Shown here: positions 1 through 8,417 of the stretch, piece by piece | How the letters are laid out: every line of letters begins with the position of its first letter | Position numbering within the stretch: position 1 is the stretch's first letter | Assembly (NCBI GenBank): GCA_019058275.1 | Contig: JAHLVW010000085.1 | Coordinates: 1 to 50,853, forward strand | Direction: 5' to 3' | Length of the DNA stretch: 50,853 nucleotides | DNA from: Candidatus Heimdallarchaeota archaeon | Lineage (GTDB): Archaea; Asgardarchaeota; Heimdallarchaeia; JABLTI01 | Translations under genes and position numbers: made by a program | Notes under the pieces: model-generated | Databases searched by the model: none | What the model was told of the DNA's origin: nothing | Seen by the model: the letters and a program-made list of their open reading frames with translations, nothing else

Positions 1-266
1 ATTGGGTTGATATTTTAATTCCAAATTTGAAATCCATTGATAAAGCTGACTTCAATAATTTATTAAAGACCTTTGAGGAAATTAAGAATACTAATTTTCC
101 CTGTTTTTATGATCAATTTTCTTTGAATTTCAATGCACGTAAGAAACTTGATGAAGCAGTGTTACGTATTTTTAGACTAAATGAGAAAGAAATTAATGAC
201 TTAATTAAAGAAATATATCCAATAATTGCGAATGAGCTCCAAGCAATGCGAGATATGAAACAATAA
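1..266 (+). CDS. C-terminal end of a protein, possibly a DNA methyltransferase
   Basis: The reading frame is open from base 3 and ends at a TAA at 264-266, so this is the tail of a larger gene whose start lies outside the window. About 87 residues are visible. The segment with R-K-K-L-D-E-A-V followed by L-N-E-K-E-I and a C-terminal helix resembles the extreme C-terminus of Eco57I/type IIG-like N6-adenine methyltransferases, where an R-x-x-L-D-x-A-V helix is common. No catalytic motif is in view, so the assignment is a weak inference. The next genes are a STAND NTPase and a restriction-modification system, which would suit a defence-related methylase. Confidence 0.35.
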   Translation, partial: WVDILIPNLKSIDKADFNNLLKTFEEIKNTNFPCFYDQFSLNFNARKKLDEAVLRIFRLNEKEINDLIKEIYPIIANELQAMRDMKQ

Positions 267-760
267 TTCAGTTTATATAACATTAATTTCTACATTGTTT
301 ATACGTAAACTCAATAAGGCTTTTCTTGAATTAATGTAAAACTAACAAATTCCAGTAAATCTTTCTTTTGTTCACCTACACTAATCTGTTCCTCACGACA
401 AAATAAAAAGACCACAAAAGATGAACTAGACTTACAAATCTATCAATTCATTTTATAGTATTTGTTGTTTCAAAAAGATGTCTAGACACTTAGAAAAAAC
501 CATTTTGGAAGATATTTTTCATAAGGTGTTTTTTCTTTCTGAATTACAACTATAATTTAAATATTTAGAGTTTTAGGATGTTCATTTTCCATTTGATTAA
601 ATCAATAATTTGATTATTAGCTTTTAGTTGTTGTTGGAATTTCCTGAGAGCCTCTCTACAAAGATAGATTTAAAAATCTATAATTGATTAGAAACAAGAG
701 TATAAGGGATTCAAGTAAAAAAACCATTGAATTTACTGATTCAATTACAAAATATAGTTT
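267..760. other. Long AT-rich intergenic region upstream of the STAND gene
   Basis: No convincing gene is visible in these 494 bases. A short minus-strand open stretch around 345-410 ends in a TGA and could be a remnant of a C-terminus, but it is too short to assign. The right end holds a perfect inverted repeat (664-681), listed separately, which probably belongs to the promoter of the next gene. Confidence 0.5.
664..681. promoter_or_regulatory. Perfect inverted repeat upstream of the STAND gene
   Basis: ATAGATTT and AAATCTAT form 8-base arms separated by AA, about 90 bases before the start of the STAND/HEPN gene. The centre is TATA-like. It could be an operator overlapping the promoter. 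This rests only on the symmetry and position. Confidence 0.4.
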
Positions 761-772
761 GTGTTGGAAAGA

Positions 773-3274
773 ATGATAGAAAAGGAAAGAATGAGAATAA
801 AGCTAGTTGAAATTGAAGAACTACTTAGTCAGAATCATTATAATCAATCAATCAATCGATCATTGGATTTATTAGCAAATATATTTCTTGATTTATACAA
901 AGAATTTCTTCTAAATACATCGCCAAATAAGAAAGAGAAGCTTTTGGAAGTTGAAAAGAAAATAAATCCAAGCAAGAGTTTAGTACAATTTACATCTGGA
1001 CAGATTATACAATTAATTAAAGAAGCAAAAGTTTTAGATCATTATAAAGATAAAGATGAGCATGGTATTTTAAGAGGTAACCTATTTTTAATTAGCAATT
1101 TACGTAATAAATGCGAACATCATGGTTACAAAGCTACTGAAAGTGAAGCCTCTTTAATGAAATCTTACGTTCAAGTAATTTTAGAGGTTTTTGATATCAA
1201 TGTAGATGAATTGTTACAGGAAATTGAGGATGAGCAATCCAAAGCGAAGACAATACTGAAATTAAAAACTAATAATCTACCTAGACCCGAATACATTGAA
1301 TTTATTGGTAGAAAAGAGAAGATTGATGTAGTTCTGGAACATCTTGGACCAAAGGGAAGATCCTATATAATTTCCATTGATGGAATTGGTGGAGTTGGAA
1401 AGTCAGCATTAGCATTAGAGGTTGCTTATCTCTGTTTAAATAAAAAACTATTCGATTCTATAATTTGGGTTAGTGCGAAAACTGAACGTTTGGGAGTAGT
1501 TGGTGTTCAGACTTTAACACCTAATATAAAATCATTGGATGATCTACTAAATATAATTCTAGAGGAATTTGGAAATAAAGCTGCAATTGAAAATTTTAAA
1601 ATGGAGAAGAAAAAAAAGTTAGTTTATGAGTATTTAAGCAATATAACAGCATTATTGATTATCGATAATTTTGAAACAATAACTGATAAAAATATAGATG
1701 ATTTCTTAAAAGATATACCAACCCCTTCAAAGATTTTAATGACTAGTCGGAAAAGAATGGGAGAAGTTGAACGTGTAATAACATTAGAAGAGTTTAGTCT
1801 AGTTGAAACAGAACAATTTCTAGAATCTGAGTTTACTGCAAAAAAGATTTCTTTTCCCGAATTTAGAAAGTATTCAGATGATATTCATAAGATAACAGGT
1901 GGTATTCCACTAGCATTAAAAATGACTATAGCATGGATTATTAATGAAGGACTATCCATTGAAAAAGTCAAAGCAAAATTACAAAGTCAAGATAGTGATA
2001 TTTTGTCATTCTGTTTTGATGAAAATTTCGAGAAACACATGGATTTTAACACACGAAGAGTTTTTTGTGTCTTTCCAATTTTTAATTCTGAACCAACTTT
2101 GGAATTGCTTAAAGCTGCAACTAGATTAAATGAGGATCAACTAAATAAATCAATAGCAACATTACTGAATCTGTCTATAATTTTTGAAATAGAAACTGAA
2201 GATGAAAATCAAATAGATAATCAATATGGTATGCTGCCATTGACTATGATGTATGCTCATCAAAAATTGACTGAGCAAAGAGGACTAGATCAAGAAGCTA
2301 GAAAAGCATTAAGTGTATATTTAGAGCTTAATCAACAAACCCAAGAGGCTACAGAGCAACTTGATTTAGCACTACATGAAGTTGGTGGGCAAACACCAAA
2401 GGGAAGAATGGCAGCACAACTAGCAAATTTAGGTTTAGCCAATTTTCAAAGGGGTAATTATGAGGAAGCTGTGAATTTGTGTGAAAGAGCACTAAGAACA
2501 GCACCGAGATTATCATATTCATATCAAATTTATGCTTCAATTGAACGATTACAAGGAAATTATACAAAATCAGATGAGCTTTTCAAAAAAGCTGCTGAAT
2601 TAAATCCAAGAAATCATGTAATATGGAGCTCTTGGGGTATGTTAAAAGCTGATTGCGGTGAACTCGTAGAAGCTCGTAAAATGCTAAAGAAAGCACAAAA
2701 ATTGAATCCTGACAATCCAAGTATAAAGCAACAATTAGCTGTAGTTCAGAGTAAACTAGGACATTTCAATGAATCAGTAGAACTTGCAATGAAAAACATC
2801 ATTATTCCTCCTAGTACCAAGAAGGAAAGAATGATTAATTCAATAACAATGACAAGTTTAGCTGAAACTTATTGGAAATGGGGAATGAGAATCCAGAAAA
2901 ATAATGTCAATAAGGCTTTAGGTACATATTTTGAAGGATTGAATTATATAATTGAAAATTTCCAAAATTGTTATCAAAACAATTATAAATTAATATATGG
3001 GATGAAAAAATTACGAAGAGCTATAGGAATAATATATCGAAAATTAGGGAAATATGAAAAAGCAGAAGAGTTCTTTAATGATGTATTATATCGACGGAGT
3101 AAGCTATTTAGAAATGAAATAAAATTTAACTCAAACATAGAATTTGATAGAGTTCTTAATTTTAAATATTGGAAGAAACTGAAAAAAATGAATGAATTAG
3201 CTATAAAATCCTTTGAAAAATATGATGATACAAGATTTCTTAGATTTGCTGGTGGCTATAAATTCTCATTATGA
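773..3274 (+). CDS. HEPN-like / STAND (NB-ARC-like) NTPase / TPR protein, candidate antiviral sensor
   Basis: The protein has three parts (numbering from a possible GTG at 761; ATG at 773 is preferred). Residues 1-165 are helical and contain R115-N-K-C-E-H120, matching the R-x4-H ribonuclease motif of HEPN domains. Residues 180-480 are a STAND/NB-ARC ATPase, with Walker A G-x-G-G-V-G-K-S at 208-215, Walker B L-L-I-I-D-N-F-E near 298-305, an M-T-S-R sensor at 327-330 and a later G-G-I-P-L-A motif. The rest carries TPR units (about 560-800). In STAND proteins the repeats sense a ligand and ATP-driven oligomerisation activates the N-terminal effector. Here the effector would be an RNA-cutting HEPN domain, as in abortive-infection systems. 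A restriction-modification system follows downstream. NTPase and TPR calls are firm; the HEPN call is moderate. Confidence 0.75.
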   Translation: MIEKERMRIKLVEIEELLSQNHYNQSINRSLDLLANIFLDLYKEFLLNTSPNKKEKLLEVEKKINPSKSLVQFTSGQIIQLIKEAKVLDHYKDKDEHGILRGNLFLISNLRNKCEHHGYKATESEASLMKSYVQVILEVFDINVDELLQEIEDEQSKAKTILKLKTNNLPRPEYIEFIGRKEKIDVVLEHLGPKGRSYIISIDGIGGVGKSALALEVAYLCLNKKLFDSIIWVSAKTERLGVVGVQTLTPNIKSLDDLLNIILEEFGNKAAIENFKMEKKKKLVYEYLSNITALLIIDNFETITDKNIDDFLKDIPTPSKILMTSRKRMGEVERVITLEEFSLVETEQFLESEFTAKKISFPEFRKYSDDIHKITGGIPLALKMTIAWIINEGLSIEKVKAKLQSQDSDILSFCFDENFEKHMDFNTRRVFCVFPIFNSEPTLELLKAATRLNEDQLNKSIATLLNLSIIFEIETEDENQIDNQYGMLPLTMMYAHQKLTEQRGLDQEARKALSVYLELNQQTQEATEQLDLALHEVGGQTPKGRMAAQLANLGLANFQRGNYEEAVNLCERALRTAPRLSYSYQIYASIERLQGNYTKSDELFKKAAELNPRNHVIWSSWGMLKADCGELVEARKMLKKAQKLNPDNPSIKQQLAVVQSKLGHFNESVELAMKNIIIPPSTKKERMINSITMTSLAETYWKWGMRIQKNNVNKALGTYFEGLNYIIENFQNCYQNNYKLIYGMKKLRRAIGIIYRKLGKYEKAEEFFNDVLYRRSKLFRNEIKFNSNIEFDRVLNFKYWKKLKKMNELAIKSFEKYDDTRFLRFAGGYKFSL

Positions 3275-3362
3275 TATTAACTCACAAAAAAATACTAATT
3301 TAAAAATACAAAATAATTTTAAAAAAACATACTCGATATTTTCATATTTGATGTTTTCACAA

Positions 3363-3395
3363 ACTGAACTTCTAGCTCTTAAAGAAGAAGTGTGA
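3363..3395 (+). repeat. Dispersed repeat, copy 1 (3' half only)
   Basis: Shows the 3' core of the family (ACTTCTAG, then CTTAAAGAAGAAGTGTGA). The bases just after it (GTCCTGAA) also follow the copy at 16428-16490. It lies between the STAND gene and the restriction-modification unit. Confidence 0.75.
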
Positions 3396-3453
3396 GTCCT
3401 GAACATCATTATTTTCTGATGAGTTTATATACTTCTAAATACTATTTTTGTCG

Positions 3454-4134
3454 ATGAATAATCATGATTTAACTTTAGAAACAACAACTCTTTGGGATTT
3501 TCCAACTCAAAATTACGGTTCAATCCCTCATGGTGATAATAAATATCCTGGAGTTACTCCTGCTTTTATTATTTGGAATTTATTACAAAGGTATACTGTT
3601 GAAAATGATCTAGTAGTAGATCCCATGTGTGGAAGTGGAACAACAATCGATGTTTGTAAAGAAGAGAATAGAAGAGTTCTAGGTTTTGATATTGTTCCAT
3701 ACAGAGAAGACATAATTCCTGCTGATGCTCGAAAGCTCCCCCTTGTAAATTCAATTGTTGACTTTATTTTCATTGATTCTCCATATTCAAATAATATACA
3801 TTATAATGATCATCCAGACAATATTGGACACATATCTTGTGAAAGTCCAAGATTCTACAAAGAATTAGAAAAAGTAGCTCAAGAATTACATCGAATTTTG
3901 AAAAAGGGGAAATATCTTGCATGGATTATTGCTGACCAAGCAAAAAAAGAAAAATTTACACCTGTAGGATATAAATTATACTCAATACTTGAAAAATATT
4001 TTACACCAGTAGATATAATCTGCGTGACGCGACATAATCAAAAATCTAATACTCCCATATGGCATCATAGAGCAAAAAAATACAATTTTTATCTGCGTGG
4101 ATTTAAATATCTTTTTATTATGAAGAAGCCATAA
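3454..4134 (+). CDS. Short DNA methyltransferase (DSPY-type motif IV)
   Basis: A 226-residue SAM-dependent DNA methyltransferase with the AdoMet-binding motif I D-P-M-C-G-S-G-T-T at 56-64 and the catalytic motif IV D-S-P-Y at 108-111 (a variant of DPPY/SPPY). It therefore methylates an exocyclic amino group, N6-adenine or N4-cytosine. It is short and shows no obvious target-recognition domain. ATG at 3454 is chosen over a TTG at 3448. It converges on the BsaWI-like restriction gene with only four bases between the stop codons, so it probably belongs to the same unit. Which base it modifies cannot be read from the sequence. Confidence 0.8.
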   Translation: MNNHDLTLETTTLWDFPTQNYGSIPHGDNKYPGVTPAFIIWNLLQRYTVENDLVVDPMCGSGTTIDVCKEENRRVLGFDIVPYREDIIPADARKLPLVNSIVDFIFIDSPYSNNIHYNDHPDNIGHISCESPRFYKELEKVAQELHRILKKGKYLAWIIADQAKKEKFTPVGYKLYSILEKYFTPVDIICVTRHNQKSNTPIWHHRAKKYNFYLRGFKYLFIMKKP

Positions 4135-4138
4135 TTTC

Positions 4139-4882
4139 TTAATCAATGAACTTCTCTATATCTCCCTTTGGTTTTTCCTTCATTTTCGATTTTATCTTAA
4201 TATCATTAAGTATTAATTTCTGTAAATCATCAATGAAATGCTCGAAAAGCTTCACTCTATCACTTTCCTCTAATACTATATTTGTCAATACATAACTCCC
4301 ATCAAGATCTTCTTCTACAATAGCTCTCCCTTTGCTTGTTGGTTTTTTCCTTGTTAAAGTGCCATCTTCATCTGGTGTTATGAAATATACTTTGATATGA
4401 CTTGTTACTTCACTTTGCAGGAGTTTTAGTTTCCAATAACCCGTTTGAGCAATTCTTTCTCTTAATGTAACTTTACTTGATACAACACAAATTATATTGT
4501 AGCTGTTAGGATCATATATTATAATATCAACATCAGGAAGATGAGAACCAAATTCACCATAATGAATTAGTAGATTCCTTTTTACTTTGTCTAACTCAAA
4601 AGGAAGATTTTTGGTTCTTTCAATTTTATCACTATCAATAGCTCTTAATCCTAATTCTTCTACTTCAGAAAATATAATATGTAGAATTAATTTTTGCATA
4701 TTTTTACCTTTAAATGCTCTCCAACTTTGCTCATGATCCCCACTTTTTGTTGGATTTTTTTCCCAATCTCTTTTGTGCACTTCTTTTGCATCAATCAATA
4801 AATTTGACATATGTTTGTATGCATCTTTACCATATTTTTCTTTATATTCTTCATACATTACTTGCAGATCCTTAAATTTCAC
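4139..4882 (-). CDS. Type II restriction endonuclease, BsaWI-like (CCGG family)
   Basis: This 247-residue protein looks like a BsaWI-family restriction enzyme. The catalytic core is P116-D117-x-D119 followed by V-V-S-S-K137, a PD-(D/E)xK variant in which Ser replaces the first acidic residue of the ExK part. This is typical of enzymes that cut within CCGG-centred sites. Right after the catalytic Lys comes V-T-L-R-E-R (138-143), which resembles the K-x3-R-(D/E)-R element that reads CCGG in this class. The start lies seven bases after the stop of the upstream methyltransferase, so the two form an operon with the methylase first. The exact recognition site is not predictable here. Confidence 0.75.
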   Translation of the reverse strand: MKFKDLQVMYEEYKEKYGKDAYKHMSNLLIDAKEVHKRDWEKNPTKSGDHEQSWRAFKGKNMQKLILHIIFSEVEELGLRAIDSDKIERTKNLPFELDKVKRNLLIHYGEFGSHLPDVDIIIYDPNSYNIICVVSSKVTLRERIAQTGYWKLKLLQSEVTSHIKVYFITPDEDGTLTRKKPTSKGRAIVEEDLDGSYVLTNIVLEESDRVKLFEHFIDDLQKLILNDIKIKSKMKEKPKGDIEKFID

Positions 4883-4889
4883 TTTTCAT

Positions 4890-6206
4890 CTACTCCTTTT
4901 TTCCAACGACAATATACTCTACAGGATAGGCAATTGTATCAGCATTTTCATTACTAGCAAACCTTCCTGTTTTTTCATCTCTTAATTGTGGCAGCAATTT
5001 AGAATGAATTTCCCTTTTGATTAATCTATCAAATACGAATCCTGTGTTTTGTAAACTCTCAGCAAATACTTCAGCATTAAGAATATCTACTTTCTTTAAT
5101 CTAGTATTTCCAATAACATAACAACATCTTCCGCCTGGTTTTAATATACGATAATTTTCTTCAAAAACCTCTTGCATATCTTTATAGAAAGCTTCAACAT
5201 TACGTGAAAGTTTCTTATCATTTAGTTCTAATTCCTTCACGATCTCCTTAGCTATTTCACTACCCAGCTTGGCATCTTCATACTTTTTGGCTGCTGTTCC
5301 AATGAATTCTTTTCTGTAATCACTTAAACTTTCTGCCAAATCCAACCATATTGTTGATAATTGATGTAAATCTGCATATTCATAACTGGTTACATAAGGA
5401 CTGGAAGTTATTGTTATATCAACAGAATTGTTTTTAGCTGGTTGTTTTCGTGCATCAGATAATTTGATATTGAGCAGCTTTGAGTGATTTGTCTTTACTT
5501 TATCTGAGATTATATTATAAAATGCATTATTTCCTTTTACCATTTTTTTCAAATGTCTTTTCAAAACATCATATGGATTTGGGATCTTCTTCTTCAAATC
5601 TCGAGTAGGTTTGGTACTATCCATAAGCCAGATAGAACAATTCTTTAAGCAATGACTGAAAGCTACTTTGAAGAAATCCCGAATTACTTCATCTTTCTCA
5701 TTTAAGATAACGTTAAGAATTTTACCCAATTGGAATTTCGTTTTTTCCTCAAACCAATAATCTATTCTTTCAAGATGTTTTTCTGGGATATATGGTTCTA
5801 TGTCATCTAGTTGTTCTAGTAAAGTATTTTGGGAATTAATTCTGGCAAGGAAATCCATAACTTTCTTTTTTAGATAACTTGGTTCAATTGGAGTAGCTTT
5901 TACTCGAGTAATAAGATAAGCTATCCTATTTATATCTGTACCATTTGCTTCATAACCACGAGAAATTGCAGAAACTATTGTTGTCCCACAGCCAAAAAAA
6001 GGATCATTAACAGAAGCTTTTGTTACATTAGGATCAATATACTCATCAAGTAATTTTTCTACAATTTGGGGTATAAATTTTGCAGGATATCGATGATAAC
6101 TATGTGTCCATTTTCCTCTTTCAGATGGTTTTGATTCTTTAAAAGACCATTCGTCGTCTATTGCTTTCTTTTGAAAAATATCATTAATTTCTATTGCATT
6201 ATACAT
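4890..6206 (-). CDS. DNA methyltransferase, N4-cytosine/N6-adenine type (TSSPY motif)
   Basis: A 438-residue methyltransferase with motif I D-P-F-F-G-C-G-T-T at 68-76 and motif IV T-S-S-P-Y at 267-271, close to the TSPPY of N4-cytosine methylases. About 190 residues separate them and could hold target recognition. A second conserved block (R-I-L-K-P-G-G-R-C-C-Y-V-I-G-N-T) matches motif V/VI-like strands. It is translated first in a two-gene operon with the BsaWI-like endonuclease and is the likely protecting methylase, modifying a cytosine in a CCGG-type site if it matches its partner. The convergent short methylase may add a second activity. Confidence 0.85.
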   Translation of the reverse strand: MYNAIEINDIFQKKAIDDEWSFKESKPSERGKWTHSYHRYPAKFIPQIVEKLLDEYIDPNVTKASVNDPFFGCGTTIVSAISRGYEANGTDINRIAYLITRVKATPIEPSYLKKKVMDFLARINSQNTLLEQLDDIEPYIPEKHLERIDYWFEEKTKFQLGKILNVILNEKDEVIRDFFKVAFSHCLKNCSIWLMDSTKPTRDLKKKIPNPYDVLKRHLKKMVKGNNAFYNIISDKVKTNHSKLLNIKLSDARKQPAKNNSVDITITSSPYVTSYEYADLHQLSTIWLDLAESLSDYRKEFIGTAAKKYEDAKLGSEIAKEIVKELELNDKKLSRNVEAFYKDMQEVFEENYRILKPGGRCCYVIGNTRLKKVDILNAEVFAESLQNTGFVFDRLIKREIHSKLLPQLRDEKTGRFASNENADTIAYPVEYIVVGKKE

Positions 6207-6368
6207 TCAATTTACTCCATATTAATTACTACTTGATGATATCCTTTCTAACCATTACTACTAATTAGGATTTTCCTTTTATATGTCTAATATTTAACTA
6301 TGTTAATATTCCAAAATGTAATCTGTTATTTTGTATATTTAAACTAAACATTTAATTGTTGACAAAAT

Positions 6369-6414
6369 CTTAGACCTTAAAGAAGAGGTGTGTGCAGTGA
6401 TTCTACTTTTTTAT
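6369..6414 (+). repeat. Dispersed repeat, copy 2 (3' half plus shared flank)
   Basis: Carries CTTAGACCTTAAAGAAGAGG then TGTGTGCAGTGATTCTAC and a T run. The 25 bases after the core match those after the copy at 7711-7789, so the repeated unit extends into the T-rich flank. It sits between the restriction-modification unit and the next small gene. Confidence 0.75.
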
Positions 6415-6482
6415 TGAGATTATATCAATTTTTAATAACTAGTTAGAGAATATTACAGTTAAAATTATTGGAAGAAAAAACA

Positions 6483-6722
6483 ATGAACTCTGAATTTGGG
6501 ACTGAATTAAGAATAAAACTTCTTAAAGAGGAATTTTTGCGTTTAATTAAATTATCTCAAAGAGAAATTATTTATAGAGTGAAAAAAACACACCTTTTTG
6601 CTTACGACGGTTTTGTATTTTATTGTGAAGAATGTGAGGATAGTGATTTCGATACAGTAATCGTTGGTTCAGAATTATCAAATATTAGCTTTTTCTATGA
6701 AAAAGATAGAAAGAGAAAATAA
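6483..6722 (+). CDS. Small hypothetical protein with a C-E-E-C motif
   Basis: An open frame of about 79 residues from ATG 6483 (a TTG at 6468 is also possible). I do not recognise the family. It has a basic N-terminal helix-forming half, a C-E-E-C pair in the middle and a very basic C-terminal tail. A repeat copy lies on each side (6369-6414 and 6754-6831), so it occupies one unit of the repeat array alone. Protein-like composition and lack of overlap suggest a real gene, but it could be a remnant. Confidence 0.45.
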   Translation: MNSEFGTELRIKLLKEEFLRLIKLSQREIIYRVKKTHLFAYDGFVFYCEECEDSDFDTVIVGSELSNISFFYEKDRKRK

Positions 6723-6753
6723 TAACTCTTCTTTCATATCTTCTTCAAGCGAA

Positions 6754-6831
6754 ATGTTTAGCCAGTAGGTTCTTGCCACCTATGTGTGTCCTTCCCGAAC
6801 TGGACTTCTCGACCTTAAAGAAGAAGTGTGT
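6754..6831 (+). repeat. Dispersed repeat, copy 3 (full length)
   Basis: One of three long copies. It begins ATGTTTAGCCAGTAGG, continues through GTCCTTCCCGAACTGGAC and ends CTTAAAGAAGAAGTGTG. GTCC and GGAC inside the core can pair, as can ACTTCT with AGAAGT further on. Confidence 0.85.
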
Positions 6832-6879
6832 TTAGTATGCTCTCTTATTTTGTGCTTAAATTAAAGAAAATTGTTGATA

Positions 6880-7506
6880 CTAAAAGAAAGAATCTTTATT
6901 CTCCTCAGTTATAGGAATGATTCCTTCAGGATGAAGCTTCTGATTGCATTTAGAACACATCCCTAAAGCTTTTAGCCATTCATAGAAATGAACGAGATGA
7001 GCTGCTGTGCCACATAAGCTGCATTTCCCAACGATGTCACCATATAAAATGGGGCGGTTACAGACAAAACACTCAATAATCTCTCTGCCACAAGAGGAAC
7101 AAGAATTACCCCTTCTATCTAATAATTGCTCGCAAAAATAGCACCGATAATACTTCGAAGTGTCCAGTTGCATTCTAGGAAGATAGAGATCATCGGTAAA
7201 GTATTCAATGAATTGAAGATGTTCGGTGGAAATGCTCTCGGAGGGATAGGTAATTCGTTCAATGGAAAAGCCATGTTTTGCACCTAACTCCTTAGCCAAT
7301 TTGCTGGAGGCGGATTGTTTCAGTTCAGAAGCATTAATACAGGTAAAATCATAGATTTTTTGATCAAGTTTCGAAACAATGATTAAGGCAGAATTATCGA
7401 AAAGTATTTTCGGACGGGGAGTGATACGTTTGTGTAAGCCATTGTCTTCAACGAGGAAATATTCTGCTAAATTGATGCGAAATAAGTTGTTATATGTTCT
7501 ACTCAT
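6880..7506 (-). CDS. RING-H2-like multi-zinc protein
   Basis: A 208-residue protein with an unassigned N-terminal half and a cysteine-rich C-terminal half. Pairs are C122/C125, C136/C139, C146/C149, C162/C165, then H170 and H173, a W-L pair, and C184/C187. The last block, C-x2-C ... C-x2-C-x4-H-x2-H ... W-L ... C-x2-C, has the order of a RING-H2 finger, with the W-L spacing seen in E3 ubiquitin ligases; it is preceded by a simple C4 ribbon (122-139). RING-like proteins occur with ubiquitin genes in Asgard archaea, but no ubiquitin, E1 or E2 gene is in this window, so ligase activity is inference. A plain zinc-ribbon protein is the alternative. Confidence 0.55.
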   Translation of the reverse strand: MSRTYNNLFRINLAEYFLVEDNGLHKRITPRPKILFDNSALIIVSKLDQKIYDFTCINASELKQSASSKLAKELGAKHGFSIERITYPSESISTEHLQFIEYFTDDLYLPRMQLDTSKYYRCYFCEQLLDRRGNSCSSCGREIIECFVCNRPILYGDIVGKCSLCGTAAHLVHFYEWLKALGMCSKCNQKLHPEGIIPITEENKDSFF

Positions 7507-7559
7507 TGATAACCCTTCAATAGTGATATTTAAGGTTTCTATAATAAAAAAGTATAACG

Positions 7560-7720
7560 CTAATAAAAATCAAACTGATTCTTTAAAAAGATATAAAATT
7601 CATTATATTGCAACAATATTCTTTATTAGCTCAATTATCATCACATTAATTGTAATAAGAAAAAGAAAAGTAGATTATGGAATATTGAATAAACTTAAAA
7701 TAATGGCGGTCTACCGTTGA
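7560..7720 (+). pseudogene. Remnant of a C-terminal membrane anchor
   Basis: The frame here encodes one strongly hydrophobic helix (about 7597-7660: Y-I-A-T-I-F-F-I-S-S-I-I-I-T-L-I-V-I) followed by R-K-R-K. This is the tail architecture of the surface proteins elsewhere in the window. No matching body precedes it, because the frame runs back into the opposite-strand zinc gene. It ends at a TGA inside repeat copy 4. I read it as the surviving end of a lost surface protein. Confidence 0.3.
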
Positions 7721-7789
7721 AGCGTGTCTCTTCTGAAATGGACTTCTAGACCTTAAAGAGGAAGTGTGAGCAGTGATTCTACTTTTTTT
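7711..7789 (+). repeat. Dispersed repeat, copy 4
   Basis: Shows GCGTGTCTCTTCTGAAATGG, then ACTTCTAGACCTTAAAGAGG and AAGTGTGAGCAGTGATTCTAC with a long T run. The right flank matches copy 2. A shorter look-alike (CTTGAAGAAGAAATGTGAG) lies at 7825-7845. Confidence 0.8.
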
Positions 7790-7928
7790 TTGTTTTTTAT
7801 TTGCTTAGTTGCACTTAGATTCACTTGAAGAAGAAATGTGAGCAATTGGTTTTTATTGAAAGATAGATATATTTACTGTAAGAAATCTGTGATATGTTAC
7901 ATCTCTATTTAAGTAAATTGGGGGAAAT

Positions 7929-8376
7929 ATGAGGATGATTTCAATTTTCATTGTAGTTCTCAAAGTGTTAAATGTCATGCCCTATCCTTATCGTTTCTAT
8001 GCTTTTTCTGGCTTAGGAATGATTGCTTGGTATCTTTTATTTTCTGTTCATGTTGCTTTTTCTCTTTTCTTCCTTTTACGAAACTTTTCTAAGAAATATT
8101 CTTCTTATAATCGCTTAACTACTCTCTCTCTCTCTCACCTTTACAATCACTTCCTTTCTTGCTTTTCTAGCTTCTTTTATTTTCTTCCTTTTATTTTTGT
8201 CTCTCTTTATTGAGTGGCAATACTTCAATAATTATATCCCCGAATTTTTTAAATATCTTTTACCACTCTGTTTCTTCCTCATTTTTTCTCTCAGTTTTTT
8301 CTTTTGGTTAAGATATCGTAAAAAAAACAAAGTTATTAGTAATAATGAAAAACTTATTTCTAAAGAAGATGTGTGA
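7929..8376 (+). pseudogene. Membrane protein frameshifted in a CT dinucleotide tract
   Basis: The first frame (7929-8213) starts with hydrophobic helices and then stops. A second frame continues as membrane helices (T-F-T-I-T-S-F-L-A-F-L and L-L-P-L-C-F-F-L-I-F-S-L-S) and a basic tail to a TGA at 8374-8376. The frames meet at a pure CT tract at 8122-8136. Adding one CT unit restores a single frame of about 149 residues with about four membrane segments. The family is unknown. The break could be slippage, a phase-variable switch or a sequencing error. Its last codons (K-E-D-V-stop) coincide with a weak copy of the dispersed repeat. Confidence 0.55.
8359..8376 (+). repeat. Possible degenerate dispersed repeat, copy 5
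   Basis: Only TCTAAAGAAGATGTGTGA matches the 3' core. It forms the end of the frameshifted membrane gene. The match is short enough to be chance. Confidence 0.3.
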
Positions 8377-8417
8377 GATCGTTGCATCTTTTTGATCAAT
8401 CAATGGGAGAATAGGTT

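Noticed and set aside
7379..7559. Plus-strand reading frame start opposite the RING-like gene
   Set aside because: This part is antisense to the zinc protein's N-terminus. Only the later membrane-anchor part looks like real coding sequence.
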